A stretch of 64,000 nt of DNA. It comes from an uncultured Trueperaceae bacterium. GTDB lineage: Bacteria; Deinococcota; Deinococci; Deinococcales; Trueperaceae. The notes under the pieces were generated by a model. That model ran no database searches, had not been told where the DNA came from, and saw only the letters and a program-made list of their open reading frames with translations. This document shows positions 34,029 through 42,503 of this stretch, piece by piece; the first letter of the stretch is position 1, and every line of letters starts with the position of its first letter. Position numbers and translations under genes: made by a program. The stretch lies in assembly GCA_937873495.1 (NCBI GenBank), contig CALMXZ010000012.1:62001-126000 (forward strand), in the 5' to 3' direction.

Positions 34029-34975
34029 GCGCCGGGCGGCACACCGAACTGCCGTTCACGGGTCCGGCCACGTTCTTCAAGGCGCCGTACGTGCCCGTGG
34101 GCGCGCTGGCGCCCGCCGGCTACGACGCCGCCCTCCTCGGCGTACCCTTCGACTTCGCCGTCGGGTTCCGGCCGGGCGCACGCTTCGCACCCGCGGCCGT
34201 GCGCGCGGCGAGCGGCCGGTACGCGCTCCCGGCCGAGGGCTTCTACGACCAGGAGACCGACACGTTCCGCCTGGCCGGGGCGCGGCTCGTCGATGCCGGC
34301 GACGTCGACCCGGCGCAGCTGGAGACGGCGGTCAGCCACGACAGGATCACCGCTGCGGCGCGGGCGCTGCGGGCGGCGGCACGGCTGCCCGTGTTCGTCG
34401 GCGGCGACCACTCCGTGAGCTACCCGCTCCTGCGGGCGTTCGACGACGTGAGCGAGCTGCACGTCGTGCAGCTCGACGCCCACCTCGACTACTCCGAGGC
34501 GCGCAACGCCACGCGCTTCGCCAACTCCAGCCCGTTCAGGCGCGCCGTGGAGGCGTTGCCCGGCCTGCAGCACATCACCGTGCTCGGGTTGCGGGGCGTG
34601 CGCGCCGACGCCGAGGCCTTCCGCGCCGCCCGCGCCCGCGGGCACGAGCTCGTGAGCGCCCGCGCCGTGCGCGCCGGCCTCGCCGAGGCGATCGAGAAGC
34701 TGCCGAGGGGTGCCACCGTCTACCTGAGCGTCGACGTCGACGCCCTCGACGCGGCCGAACTGCCAGGCACGGGCAGCCCGGAGCCCGAGGGCCTCGGCTA
34801 CGGCGAGCTGCGCGACCTCGTGGCGGCGACGTTCGCCCGCAACCGCGTGGTCGGCATGGACCTCATGGAGCTGGCGCCGGAACTGGACCCGACGGGCCGG
34901 AGCGCGCTCCTGGCCGCGCGGCTCCTGGCGGAGGCGCTGGCGGCGTGGTGGGAGGCCAGGGGGAGGGCCGGCTAG
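34025..34975 (+). CDS. arginase/agmatinase family ureohydrolase, probable formimidoylglutamase
   Basis: A 316-residue binuclear manganese enzyme. Metal-binding motifs are GGDHSVSYP (~122-130), QLDAHLDY (~144-151) and SVDVDALDAAELPGTGSPEP (~237-256). Arginase, agmatinase and HutG-type formimidoylglutamase share this fold. Its ATG overlaps the hutH stop, which favours HutG, which cleaves formiminoglutamate late in histidine breakdown. hutU and hutI are not in the window, and the GTGSPEP stretch also fits agmatinase, so the substrate stays open. Confidence 0.85.
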   Translation: MSAGRHTELPFTGPATFFKAPYVPVGALAPAGYDAALLGVPFDFAVGFRPGARFAPAAVRAASGRYALPAEGFYDQETDTFRLAGARLVDAGDVDPAQLETAVSHDRITAAARALRAAARLPVFVGGDHSVSYPLLRAFDDVSELHVVQLDAHLDYSEARNATRFANSSPFRRAVEALPGLQHITVLGLRGVRADAEAFRAARARGHELVSARAVRAGLAEAIEKLPRGATVYLSVDVDALDAAELPGTGSPEPEGLGYGELRDLVAATFARNRVVGMDLMELAPELDPTGRSALLAARLLAEALAAWWEARGRAG

Positions 34976-34980
34976 CCGGC
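34967..34980. terminator. 14-bp perfect palindrome over two convergent stop codons
   Basis: GCCGGCTAGCCGGC is self-complementary. The central CTAG supplies the TAG stop of the ureohydrolase on the plus strand and the TAG stop of the MFS gene on the minus strand. A short hairpin is possible in both transcripts, but no T-run follows on either side. Confidence 0.4.
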
Positions 34981-36204
34981 ACTTTGCGCCAGCGCCGCTC
35001 GTAACCGGTCCTTGCCGAGCAGCGTGGCCACGCACCACACGGCCGCGCAGGCCGCCACCACCCCGGCGGAGGCCGCGAACGTGAGCGTGGGCGGCAGGCC
35101 GTCGGCCGCGGCCGCGCTCAGCGCCGCTCCGGCGGCCTGGCCTACGGCGTTGACGCTGACTATCGTCCCCATGACCTTGCCGCGGGCGCCCTCGGGGATG
35201 GCGAGCTGTAGCAGAGTGATCGCCGCGACCTGGTTGAAGCCGATGCCGAGGCCGAGCAGGCCGGCGCCCGCGAGCAGCCACGGGAACCCGCCAGCGGCCA
35301 TCGCGCCGAAACCGGTCGCCATGACTACCTGGGCGAGGGAGACGCCGTGCTGGGGTGCGACGCGCCGCGCTACGACGGTGACGACGCCGATCCCGACCAG
35401 TATCCCGGTCGACAACGTCATCTCGAACAGCCCGTACCCGCCGGCCCCGTGTCCGGACCTGTCCATCAGGACGGGCATCAACGCGCTGAGGAGCAACATG
35501 GCGACGTTCACCATTAGCGAGAGGGGCAGCACCAGGACGAGCGGGCCGGCGCGGCGCAGGTGGTCGAGGCCGGTGGCAAGTTCGCTTAGGAAAGAGGTAG
35601 CCTCGTGCCTGCTCCCATCCCGGCGGGGCCGGTCGAGGCCCCGGACGAGCGCGCAGAACAGAGCTTCGAGGCCGAGGAGCGGCGCGGCCAGGAGGAGCGT
35701 CGCCGCGGGTCCGAGCCAGCCGACGAGCGCGCCTGCGATGCCAAGGCCAAGGAGCGGGATCCCTTGCAGCGCGGCCTGCACGAGCGAGTTTGCCCTGACG
35801 AGTTCGCCCTGCGGTACGAGTCGGGGCACAGCCACGTTGCCGGCCGCGAACACGTAGGTCGACACGAGGCCGTTGAGGAAGGCGACCAGATAGACGACGG
35901 CGAGTGGGAGCTCGGCTCCCACGGCCAACGCGCCCATGCCGCCGAACAGGAGCGCTCGCGAGACGCCGGCCAGGACGAGCGTCGGACGGAGCGGAAGGCG
36001 GTCGGCCAGCGCGCCGACGATCGGGCCGGCGAAGCGTGCGATCGACGCCGCCAGGAGCGTGGTCGCGATGGCCCGCGGGTCGCCGGAGACGGCGAGGACG
36101 AGGAAGGGCAGGGCGATGACAACGAGGGCGTCGCCCAGCGCCGCGCTGGCGAGCCCGAGCCAGTAGGCCCCGAAGTCGCGGTTCCAGAGCGTCGTGCGTT
36201 CCAT
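34972..36204 (-). CDS. major facilitator superfamily transporter
   Basis: A 410-residue MFS protein with about 11-12 predicted membrane helices. The first intracellular loop carries GALADRLPLRPTLV, a variant of the MFS motif GxLaDRxGrkxxl. It resembles the MFS_3/drug-exporter branch (enterobactin exporter or macrolide efflux type). It is divergent from a winged-helix regulator, with overlapping promoter boxes in a short gap, the usual arrangement for a regulated efflux pump. The substrate is unknown. Confidence 0.85.
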   Translation of the reverse strand: MERTTLWNRDFGAYWLGLASAALGDALVVIALPFLVLAVSGDPRAIATTLLAASIARFAGPIVGALADRLPLRPTLVLAGVSRALLFGGMGALAVGAELPLAVVYLVAFLNGLVSTYVFAAGNVAVPRLVPQGELVRANSLVQAALQGIPLLGLGIAGALVGWLGPAATLLLAAPLLGLEALFCALVRGLDRPRRDGSRHEATSFLSELATGLDHLRRAGPLVLVLPLSLMVNVAMLLLSALMPVLMDRSGHGAGGYGLFEMTLSTGILVGIGVVTVVARRVAPQHGVSLAQVVMATGFGAMAAGGFPWLLAGAGLLGLGIGFNQVAAITLLQLAIPEGARGKVMGTIVSVNAVGQAAGAALSAAAADGLPPTLTFAASAGVVAACAAVWCVATLLGKDRLRAALAQSAG

Positions 36205-36223
36205 ACCCGCGCACGATGGCTGC

Positions 36224-36230
36224 TACTCTA
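36224..36230. promoter_or_regulatory. overlapping divergent -10 boxes
   Basis: On the plus strand TACTCT (36224-36229) lies 7 nt before the ATG at 36237. On the minus strand TAGAGT (36230-36225) lies 20 nt before the MFS start at 36204. The two boxes occupy the same bases, so polymerase or a repressor bound here would affect both genes. Confidence 0.5.
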
Positions 36231-36236
36231 CTAGAA

Positions 36237-36905
36237 ATGAAACCTAGTGATTCTAGTAGTGAGGAGCCGACCGAGTTCCACGTCGTCGGGTCGGCGGAGC
36301 AGGCGGCCATCCTCTCGGATACGGCTGCCATGCGCTATTTCGAGCCCTTCCTGGCCTGCGAGTCGAGTGCCTCGGCGGCGGCGGCGAAGGCAGGGGTGAG
36401 GCTCGACACGTTGCTCTACCGCGTGCGGCGCTTCCTCGCGGCCGGCTTGCTGCGTGTCGTGCGCGAGGAGCGCCGGGCCGGCCGGCCTATCAAGGTCTAC
36501 CGCTCGTCCGCCGATGCGTACTTCGTGCCGTTCGCGATCACTCCGTACGCCGACCTGGCCGAACGCCTGAAAGAGGAGACGGGCGACTTCATCGCCCATT
36601 CCTACGCGGCCATGGCTGGGGTACTTGCGGCGCAGGGCGCGGACGGTCGACGTCTGTACCGCAAGGCAGACGGCACCGTGTGGCAGGATATGGCCGACGC
36701 CTCGCTACGGAAGTTCAGTGTCAAAGAGGGCCGTCCGGGCATAGCCGAGGCTTTCATGGGGAGGCCCAGGTTGAGGGAGAGCGACGCGCGGGCGCTCTGC
36801 GCCGATATAGAGGCGCTCTTCTACAAGGCCCTTGACCTTCATGACGAAAGCGAGGGCAAGCCGTTCCTGATGACGCTGATCTTCGCTCCCGAGAGGGCCG
36901 GCTAG
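36237..36905 (+). CDS. winged helix-turn-helix transcriptional regulator
   Basis: A 222-residue regulator. Residues ~20-85 form an ArsR-like winged helix (ACESSASAAAAKAGVRLDTL, then YRVRRFLAAGLLRVVREERR). The rest is an uncharacterised helical effector domain. The ATG at 36237 is chosen because a -10 box ends 7 nt upstream; an in-frame ATG at 36216 would lie upstream of that box. It is divergent from the MFS gene, which it probably controls. The 103-nt stretch to 37008 shows no gene. Confidence 0.75.
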   Translation: MKPSDSSSEEPTEFHVVGSAEQAAILSDTAAMRYFEPFLACESSASAAAAKAGVRLDTLLYRVRRFLAAGLLRVVREERRAGRPIKVYRSSADAYFVPFAITPYADLAERLKEETGDFIAHSYAAMAGVLAAQGADGRRLYRKADGTVWQDMADASLRKFSVKEGRPGIAEAFMGRPRLRESDARALCADIEALFYKALDLHDESEGKPFLMTLIFAPERAG

Positions 36906-37008
36906 GCGCCCAGGGCAGCGCAGCACCCGTGGGCATGAACAGGCCGCGAACGAGTTGGAAGCGACCCGACCGCGGCCCGGGAACGTGGACCTGCCTAGCG
37001 CAGCGAGG

Positions 37009-37551
37009 CTACGACCCGGCAGGATGATGGGCGACGAGCGCCGCGAGGTACTGCGTGCGCGACTCGAGGCCGAGCTTGCTGAGGATGTTGGAGACGTGCG
37101 CGTTGACGGTCTTCTGCGCGACGCGCAGGTGGTCGGCGGTGGCTGCGGTGTCGAGCCCCTGGAGGAGCAACCTGGTGACCCGCAGCTCCATGTAGGTCAG
37201 CCCGCTTCTCCACTGGTACGTCTTCAACGACGAGGCCGCCGCGTAGATGCCGGCCACCAGCATGCGCATGTCGCCTACCTGGACGACGCCGGAGACGTGG
37301 TGGCTCGCCAACATGTCCAGGTAGGCGGGGTGGGTGCCCTGCGTGACGACCACCGTCTTGGCGCGCTCGACGCTGTTCATCTCGGTCATGCGCGTCATGG
37401 CCCAGGTCAGGGGGAAGTCGAGCACCAGTTGCGCCGCGGTCGCCTGCCACCTCGGCGGGGACGCCGCGATCTGGTCGAGAGCTTCCTGCACCAACCTGTG
37501 GTAGCTCTCGTCAGCTGCGATGATGTTGACCGAGGGTGACTTGCTGGCCAT
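37009..37551 (-). CDS. orphan LuxR-type response regulator with degenerate receiver
   Basis: A 180-residue regulator. The C-terminal ~60 residues are a LuxR/NarL helix-turn-helix (GLTYMELRVTRLLLQGLDTA, then KTVNAHVSNILSKLGL). The N-terminal ~110 residues have the length of a receiver but lack the acidic pocket and the phospho-acceptor Asp, so it is probably not a classical two-component regulator. No kinase is adjacent. GGGAGG sits just before the ATG at 37551. It lies downstream of the peptide-transport cluster on the same strand, with a 180-nt gap between. Confidence 0.8.
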   Translation of the reverse strand: MASKSPSVNIIAADESYHRLVQEALDQIAASPPRWQATAAQLVLDFPLTWAMTRMTEMNSVERAKTVVVTQGTHPAYLDMLASHHVSGVVQVGDMRMLVAGIYAAASSLKTYQWRSGLTYMELRVTRLLLQGLDTAATADHLRVAQKTVNAHVSNILSKLGLESRTQYLAALVAHHPAGS

Positions 37552-37590
37552 GGTCTTGCCTCCCGAGCTAGGTTTCCCTTATGGGACTCT

Positions 37591-37616
37591 CATGTTTCAG
37601 TGCCCCAGGTAACATG
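37591..37616. promoter_or_regulatory. dyad CATGTT-N14-AACATG, possible operator
   Basis: An inverted repeat of 6 nt arms (37591-37596 and 37611-37616) lies about 40 nt upstream of the LuxR-type regulator, in the gap before dppC. Size and place suit autoregulation, but no known consensus is matched. Confidence 0.35.
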
Positions 37617-37731
37617 CTCGTTACAGCCGCAGCGCGACAAAGGCCGGTGCCAACGGCTCGGATTCGCCGTTGGGCGAAGGCCGACCGCATGAGGAAGGGC
37701 GCCTAACCGTCTTGGGCGGGTGCCTAACGCG

Positions 37732-38556
37732 TCAGGCTCGGGGGTCCCACAGGTCTCTTAGCCCGTCGCCGAGGAGGCTCCAGCCGAGGACCGTCCACAC
37801 GATCGCTATGCCAGGCACGAGCGCGGGGTAGGGGCTCATGGCCATGAAGCCTTGCGCCTCACGCAGCATGTTGCCCCAGCTCGGCACGTCGGGCGGCGTC
37901 CCGAGGCCGAGGAACGAGAGCGCGGCCTCGGCCAGCACGGCCACGGCGAGGCTGAGGCTCGCCTGCACGATCAGAGGACCCATGGCGCCGGGGAGGATGT
38001 GGCGCACCAGGAGCCGGCCGCTTCGCACGCCGAGCGCGCGACCGGCCTCGACGTAGTCGCGCTCCTTCAAGCTGAGGACGCTCGAGCGGGCGATGCGCGC
38101 GAAGATCGGCACCGAAGCGATGCCGATGGCGACCATGGCCGTCAGGGTGCCTGGCTTGTAGACGGCGGCCAGGAGCAGGGCCATCAGGATGGCGGGGAAG
38201 GCGTACGCCACGTCGACGAGGCGCATGACGACCTCGTCGAGCACGCCCCCGAGGAAGCCGGCGACGGAGCCGAGGAGCCCCCCGACGCTCAGGGCGAGGC
38301 CGACCGCGATGAAGCCGACGTAGAGCGTCGAGCGCGCGCCCACCAGCACCCGCGAGAGCAGGTCGCGCCCGAAGTGGTCGGTGCCGAGGAGGTACTTGCC
38401 GGAGGGCGGCTTGAGCTGGCTGACGAAGTCCATCTTCAACGGGTCCGTCGGCAGCCAGGCGAAGCTGACGAGCGCGGCGACCGCCACGACACCGACGAGC
38501 ACCGCCCCGACTATCAGGTTGCCGCGCCTCGCCAGCCGTGCTCCGTGCCCGGCCAT
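37732..38556 (-). CDS. dipeptide/oligopeptide ABC transporter permease, DppC type
   Basis: A 274-residue inner-membrane permease with about six helices. LLGTDHFGRDLLSRVLVGAR near the N-terminus is the DppC/OppC hallmark, and the EAGRALGVRSGRLLVRHILP block is the EAA loop that contacts the ATPase. The ATG shares a base with the DppB stop (TGATG). Last gene of the transport cluster; no DppD/DppF ATPase follows in the window. Confidence 0.93.
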   Translation of the reverse strand: MAGHGARLARRGNLIVGAVLVGVVAVAALVSFAWLPTDPLKMDFVSQLKPPSGKYLLGTDHFGRDLLSRVLVGARSTLYVGFIAVGLALSVGGLLGSVAGFLGGVLDEVVMRLVDVAYAFPAILMALLLAAVYKPGTLTAMVAIGIASVPIFARIARSSVLSLKERDYVEAGRALGVRSGRLLVRHILPGAMGPLIVQASLSLAVAVLAEAALSFLGLGTPPDVPSWGNMLREAQGFMAMSPYPALVPGIAIVWTVLGWSLLGDGLRDLWDPRA

Positions 38557-39500
38557 CAGGAGTACCGGATGCGCGGGTCGAGGAGCCCGTAGGAGAGGTC
38601 GACGAGGAAGCCGAGGAAGACGATGGTGGCGGCGTACACCAGGATCTCGCCCTGCAGGAGCGGGAAGTCGCGCGTGCCGATGGCCGTTATCGCGAGGCGG
38701 CCCATGCCGGGCAGCGCGAACACCTGCTCGATGACGATAGAGCCGATGAAGACGTTCGTCAGGGAGAGCCCGAGGATCGTGATGATGGTGACCATGGCGT
38801 TGCGCAAGGCGTGCTTCAGCACCACGCTGCGCTGGCCGAGCCCCTTGGCTCTGGCGGTGCGCACGAAGTCCTGATCGAGGACCTCTAGCATGGCGGCCCG
38901 GGTCATGCGCACCATGACGGCGGCCTGGCCGAGGCCGAGCGCCAGCATGGGCAGCACGAGGCTCCTGAACCACTTCGCGGGGTCGGTGGCGAACGGCGTG
39001 AAGCCGCCCGCGGGGAAGAGCCGGAGTTCGACCGCGAAGTAGAGGATGAAGAGGAGCCCGAGCCAGAAGCCGGGGATGGCGGCGCCCAACTGCGAGAGCG
39101 CCACCACGAGCGGATCGACGAAGGTGCCGCGCCTGACGGCCGCCAGGATGCCCAACGGGATGGCGAGGAGCGTAGCGAGGATGGCCGCGCCCAACGACAG
39201 GGGCACGCTCACCTTCAGGCGGCCGCCGATCAGCTTGGCGACGGGCTGCTGGTAGTTGAGGCTCTCCCCGAAATCGCCCCTGAGCACCCCGCCAAGCCAC
39301 GCCACGTAGCGCTGCGGCGCCGGCACGTCCAGCCCCAGCTTCGTGCGCAGGGCGGCGCGCGCTTCCGGGCTGGAGTTGAGGCCGAGGATGATCTCGGCCG
39401 GGTCGCCAGGGATGGCCACGATGGCTGAGAAGACGACGAGGCTGGCCAGCCACACGCTGACGAGGGCGGTGAAGAAGCGTCTGACGGCGAAGGCCAGCAT
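38556..39500 (-). CDS. dipeptide/oligopeptide ABC transporter permease, DppB type
   Basis: A 314-residue permease of the DppB/OppB family with six helices. The N-terminal MLAFAVRRFFTALVSVWLAS and the GDPAEIILG block are typical, as is the EAA loop RTARAKGLGQRSVVLKHALR. It pairs with DppC to form the channel. A 148-nt gap with an 11-bp hairpin separates it from the binding-protein gene. Confidence 0.93.
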   Translation of the reverse strand: MLAFAVRRFFTALVSVWLASLVVFSAIVAIPGDPAEIILGLNSSPEARAALRTKLGLDVPAPQRYVAWLGGVLRGDFGESLNYQQPVAKLIGGRLKVSVPLSLGAAILATLLAIPLGILAAVRRGTFVDPLVVALSQLGAAIPGFWLGLLFILYFAVELRLFPAGGFTPFATDPAKWFRSLVLPMLALGLGQAAVMVRMTRAAMLEVLDQDFVRTARAKGLGQRSVVLKHALRNAMVTIITILGLSLTNVFIGSIVIEQVFALPGMGRLAITAIGTRDFPLLQGEILVYAATIVFLGFLVDLSYGLLDPRIRYS

Positions 39501-39569
39501 CCTGTCGTTCGGGTCTCCTTCAAGCGGGGGTCAGGCGGTCCGCCCGGCGTGGCGCGAGGGTTCGGCGTA

Positions 39570-39601
39570 GTCGGGCGGTGCCGCGGATGACACCGCCCGA
39601 C
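39570..39601 (-). promoter_or_regulatory. 11-bp stem hairpin between binding protein and permease genes
   Basis: GTCGGGCGGTG and CACCGCCCGAC form a perfect 11-bp stem with a 10-nt loop, 47 nt after the binding-protein stop. No T-run follows. Hairpins in this position commonly stabilise the binding-protein mRNA or reduce read-through so that more binding protein than permease is made. Confidence 0.6.
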
Positions 39602-39648
39602 GCGAGGGGGCTGCGTTGGAGCGTTCGGCGCTCTGGGAGCCGAAGGGC

Positions 39649-41175
39649 TCAGTTCGTCTTGAACACCTCGGTCACGTCGATCGCCGGCGTGGGCTGGTCG
39701 GTCCAGAAGCCGTACACGTTCTGCTTCGCCGCCATCAGGACGGGCGGGGAGAAGAGCCAGACGTTCACGGCGTCGTTCGCGATGATCTTGGCGATCTCCT
39801 GGTAGGCGGCCGTCTCGGCTTCGGTGCTGCCTGCGGCGTCGGCCTCGCTGAGGAGTTCGCCGATGTGCGGGTTGTCGTAGTGGTAGTAGTAGTCGGGGTT
39901 GGCGTAGACGTTGATGTCGCGGGGTTCGGAGTGCCCGATGATCGTCATGTCGTAGTCGCCGCCGAGGAAGATGCGCTGGATCCAGGTGCCCCACTCGACG
40001 ACGCTGAGTTCGACGTTGATCCCGACCTCGCGCAGCATCTGCGCCACGACCTCGCCGCTACGGCGCTCGATGTTGTACGGCTCGGGCAGCTCGAAGTGGA
40101 TGGTGAAGCCGTCCGCGTAGCCGGCTTCCGCGAGGAGCTCCTTGGCGCGCTGCGGGTCGTACGGGTACGTGCCGGAGAGGTCGATGTAGTACGGCTCGGA
40201 CGGGCTCATGTGCGAGCCGATGACGGTGCCGAGGCCGAAGAAGGCGCCCTGCACGATGGCCTGCTTGTCGATGGCCATGGTGATGGCCTGCCGCACGCGC
40301 ACGTCGTCGAACGGCGCGCGCGTGTTGTTCATCGCCACCGTGATCTCGGTCGTCATCGTGCCTTCGGTGCCCTTGAGCTCCGGGTTGCCGCCGAGGACGA
40401 GGTACTGCTCGGACGTCACGCCCGTCAGGTCGATGTCGCCGGCCTGCAGCGCCGCGAAGCGCGTGTTGGGGTCGCCGATGATCTTGAAGACGGCCTTGTC
40501 GAGGTACGGCACGCCTGCGACGTAGTAGTCGGCGTTGCGCTCGAGCACGACCTCGCTGCCTTCCGTGTAGGAGGCGAACTTGAAGGGCCCGGTGCCGATG
40601 GGTTGCGAGCGCTGCGTGTCGGCCTTCGCCGCGGGGTAGATGATCGAGTCGGGCCGCGCGAGGTTGTAGAGCAGACCGCGGCTGGGCTTGCTGAGCGTGA
40701 AGACGACGGTGTGGTCGTCGGGCGCAGCGATGCCCTCGATGGCCGCGTAGTACTCGGGGTGCGTGTGCCCGGACTCCGGATTGCGGGCGCGCTCGAACTT
40801 GGCGACGACGTCGGCCGCCGAGAACGCGCTACCGTCGTGGAACTTGACGCCCTGGCGCAGGTTGAACGTCCAGGTGAGGCCGTCGGCGCTGATGTCGTAC
40901 GACTCGGCGAGGCCAGGCACGATGGCGCCGGTGCGGTCGAACTTGACCAGACCCTCGAAGACGTTGTTGTACACGACGCGCGGGATCTCCTGCGAGGTCG
41001 AGGCGGTCGGGTCCCAGCCGGGAGGGTCGGCCGTGATGGCGACGGTGAGCGTGCCTCCCGTGACCGGGGCGGGGTCCTGGGCGAAGGCGCCGCCGAACAG
41101 CAGCGCGCTCGCCACCAACGCCGCGGCGAGCGCCTTGCCGCCGAGACGGGCATGCGGGAAGCGGATGGCGACCAT
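39649..41175 (-). CDS. peptide ABC transporter substrate-binding protein (family 5, DppA-like)
   Basis: A 508-residue extracytoplasmic solute-binding protein. The signal peptide (~1-32) ends AFAQ, with no lipobox Cys, so it is secreted rather than lipid-anchored. GGTLTVAITADPPGWDPT, YNNVFEGLVKFD and WTFNLRQGVKFHDGSAFSAADV are SBP_bac_5 hallmarks. The ATG at 41175 follows GGAGGA by 7 nt. A small CCCTGG/CCAGGG hairpin (41213-41228) lies in the gap before it. The ligand is likely a peptide or amide, given the M20 hydrolase upstream. Confidence 0.93.
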   Translation of the reverse strand: MVAIRFPHARLGGKALAAALVASALLFGGAFAQDPAPVTGGTLTVAITADPPGWDPTASTSQEIPRVVYNNVFEGLVKFDRTGAIVPGLAESYDISADGLTWTFNLRQGVKFHDGSAFSAADVVAKFERARNPESGHTHPEYYAAIEGIAAPDDHTVVFTLSKPSRGLLYNLARPDSIIYPAAKADTQRSQPIGTGPFKFASYTEGSEVVLERNADYYVAGVPYLDKAVFKIIGDPNTRFAALQAGDIDLTGVTSEQYLVLGGNPELKGTEGTMTTEITVAMNNTRAPFDDVRVRQAITMAIDKQAIVQGAFFGLGTVIGSHMSPSEPYYIDLSGTYPYDPQRAKELLAEAGYADGFTIHFELPEPYNIERRSGEVVAQMLREVGINVELSVVEWGTWIQRIFLGGDYDMTIIGHSEPRDINVYANPDYYYHYDNPHIGELLSEADAAGSTEAETAAYQEIAKIIANDAVNVWLFSPPVLMAAKQNVYGFWTDQPTPAIDVTEVFKTN

Positions 41176-41243
41176 AAGGTGTCCTCCAGTCGACCGGTAG
41201 TCGAGGAGTGGTCCCTGGCGGTCCAGGGCACCGGCTCCGGTCT

Positions 41244-42503
41244 TCAAGCGTGTGACGAGAGATAAGTTACCGCAGCCGCGGCGTACAGGCGAGCGCTGGT
41301 GACGACCTCGCCAAGGCGCACGAACTCGTCGACCTGGTGCGGGATCGTCCTGTCGCCCGGTCCTACCGTCACGACCGGGATGCCGCGCCACGCCCACAGG
41401 AACGTGCCGTCGGTGGCGCCAGGCACGCCGCCGTAGCGCGGCGGGGAGCCGAGCACGGCAAGGTAGACGCTCTCCAGGGCGCGGACCAACGGGTCGTCGG
41501 CCTGCGTCTGGGTCCAGGGGCGCGACTCGAACACGTCGAGGTGGAAGCGCAGGCGCTCCGTGCCCGCCTCCAGCCCGGCCGCGATGCGCCGGAGCTCCGC
41601 CTCGATGGCGGCGTGGTCCTGGCCCGGCACGGTGCGGATGTCGAGCGCCAGGTACGCCTCTTCCGGCATGACGTTGAGCTGCGCCTCGCCCGAGGCGGGG
41701 GAGCGCACCACCGTCGGCGTGATCCACGGGAGGCCAAGGTACTCGTGCGAGCCGAGGCGCTCCTGCTCGCGCCGCTCGAAGTCGCGCAGGGCGACGATGA
41801 GATCGGCGACGCCGCGGTTCGGGTTCACGCCCGCGTACGGCATGGCGCCGTGACTCATCACGCCGACGACGCGCACGTTCACGCGCATGGCGCCCTTCTG
41901 GAAGAGGCAGAGCTCGTTCTCTTCCGGCTCGGCCACGATGCAGCCGTCGACGGCGTCGGCCCAACCGTTGGTGATGAAGGCCTTGATGCCCAGCATCATG
42001 CCTTCCTCGTCCGCCACGATGCCGAGGCGGATGCGGCCCGTGAGGTCGGGCGCCACGCGCATGACGGCCTCCAACGCCGCGATGCAGGCGGCCACCCCCG
42101 CCTTCATGTCGGCGCTGCCGCGGCCGTGCAGCACGTCTTCCTCACCGCGGCGCTCGATGCGCCCCTCGAAGGGCGGGACCCGCCACTTGCCGGGGTCGCC
42201 CTCGGTCACGACGTCCGTGTGCCCCTCGAACATGAGCGTGCGGTGCCTGGACTCGTCGAAGCCCGCGCCACGCCAGTCGCAGATGACGTTGGGGCGGCCC
42301 GGCGCGGCCTCCTCGATGACGGGCGTGAGGCCGAGCGCGCGCAACTGGTCGGCCACGAACGCGGCCGCGGCCGCCTCTGTCGTGCCGAGCTCCGCGTCGT
42401 AGACGCTCCTGACGCGCACGAGCCCCTGAGCCAGCTCGGCGACGCGCGCCGGGTCGACCGCGGCAGCGGCCCGCTCCGCCAAGTCGCTCGGGGAGGCGCT
42501 CAC
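41244..42503 (-). CDS. M20 family metallohydrolase (ArgE/DapE/carboxypeptidase type)
   Basis: A 419-residue M20 peptidase/deacylase. Metal ligands appear in MFEGHTDVV (His, with catalytic Asp two on), LHGRGSADMKAG (Asp), VADEEGM (the Glu base and ligand) and a C-terminal HQVDEF His. A lid domain sits between. The GTG at 42503 overlaps the SDR stop (GTGA). The transporter genes downstream suggest that it trims the imported peptide or N-acyl amino acid. Confidence 0.9.
   Translation of the reverse strand: MSASPSDLAERAAAAVDPARVAELAQGLVRVRSVYDAELGTTEAAAAAFVADQLRALGLTPVIEEAAPGRPNVICDWRGAGFDESRHRTLMFEGHTDVVTEGDPGKWRVPPFEGRIERRGEEDVLHGRGSADMKAGVAACIAALEAVMRVAPDLTGRIRLGIVADEEGMMLGIKAFITNGWADAVDGCIVAEPEENELCLFQKGAMRVNVRVVGVMSHGAMPYAGVNPNRGVADLIVALRDFERREQERLGSHEYLGLPWITPTVVRSPASGEAQLNVMPEEAYLALDIRTVPGQDHAAIEAELRRIAAGLEAGTERLRFHLDVFESRPWTQTQADDPLVRALESVYLAVLGSPPRYGGVPGATDGTFLWAWRGIPVVTVGPGDRTIPHQVDEFVRLGEVVTSARLYAAAAVTYLSSHA

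Noticed and set aside
33962-36331. 789-codon minus-strand frame across the ureohydrolase and MFS genes
   Set aside because: It is Arg/Pro/Gly-rich without motifs and overlaps two recognised genes.
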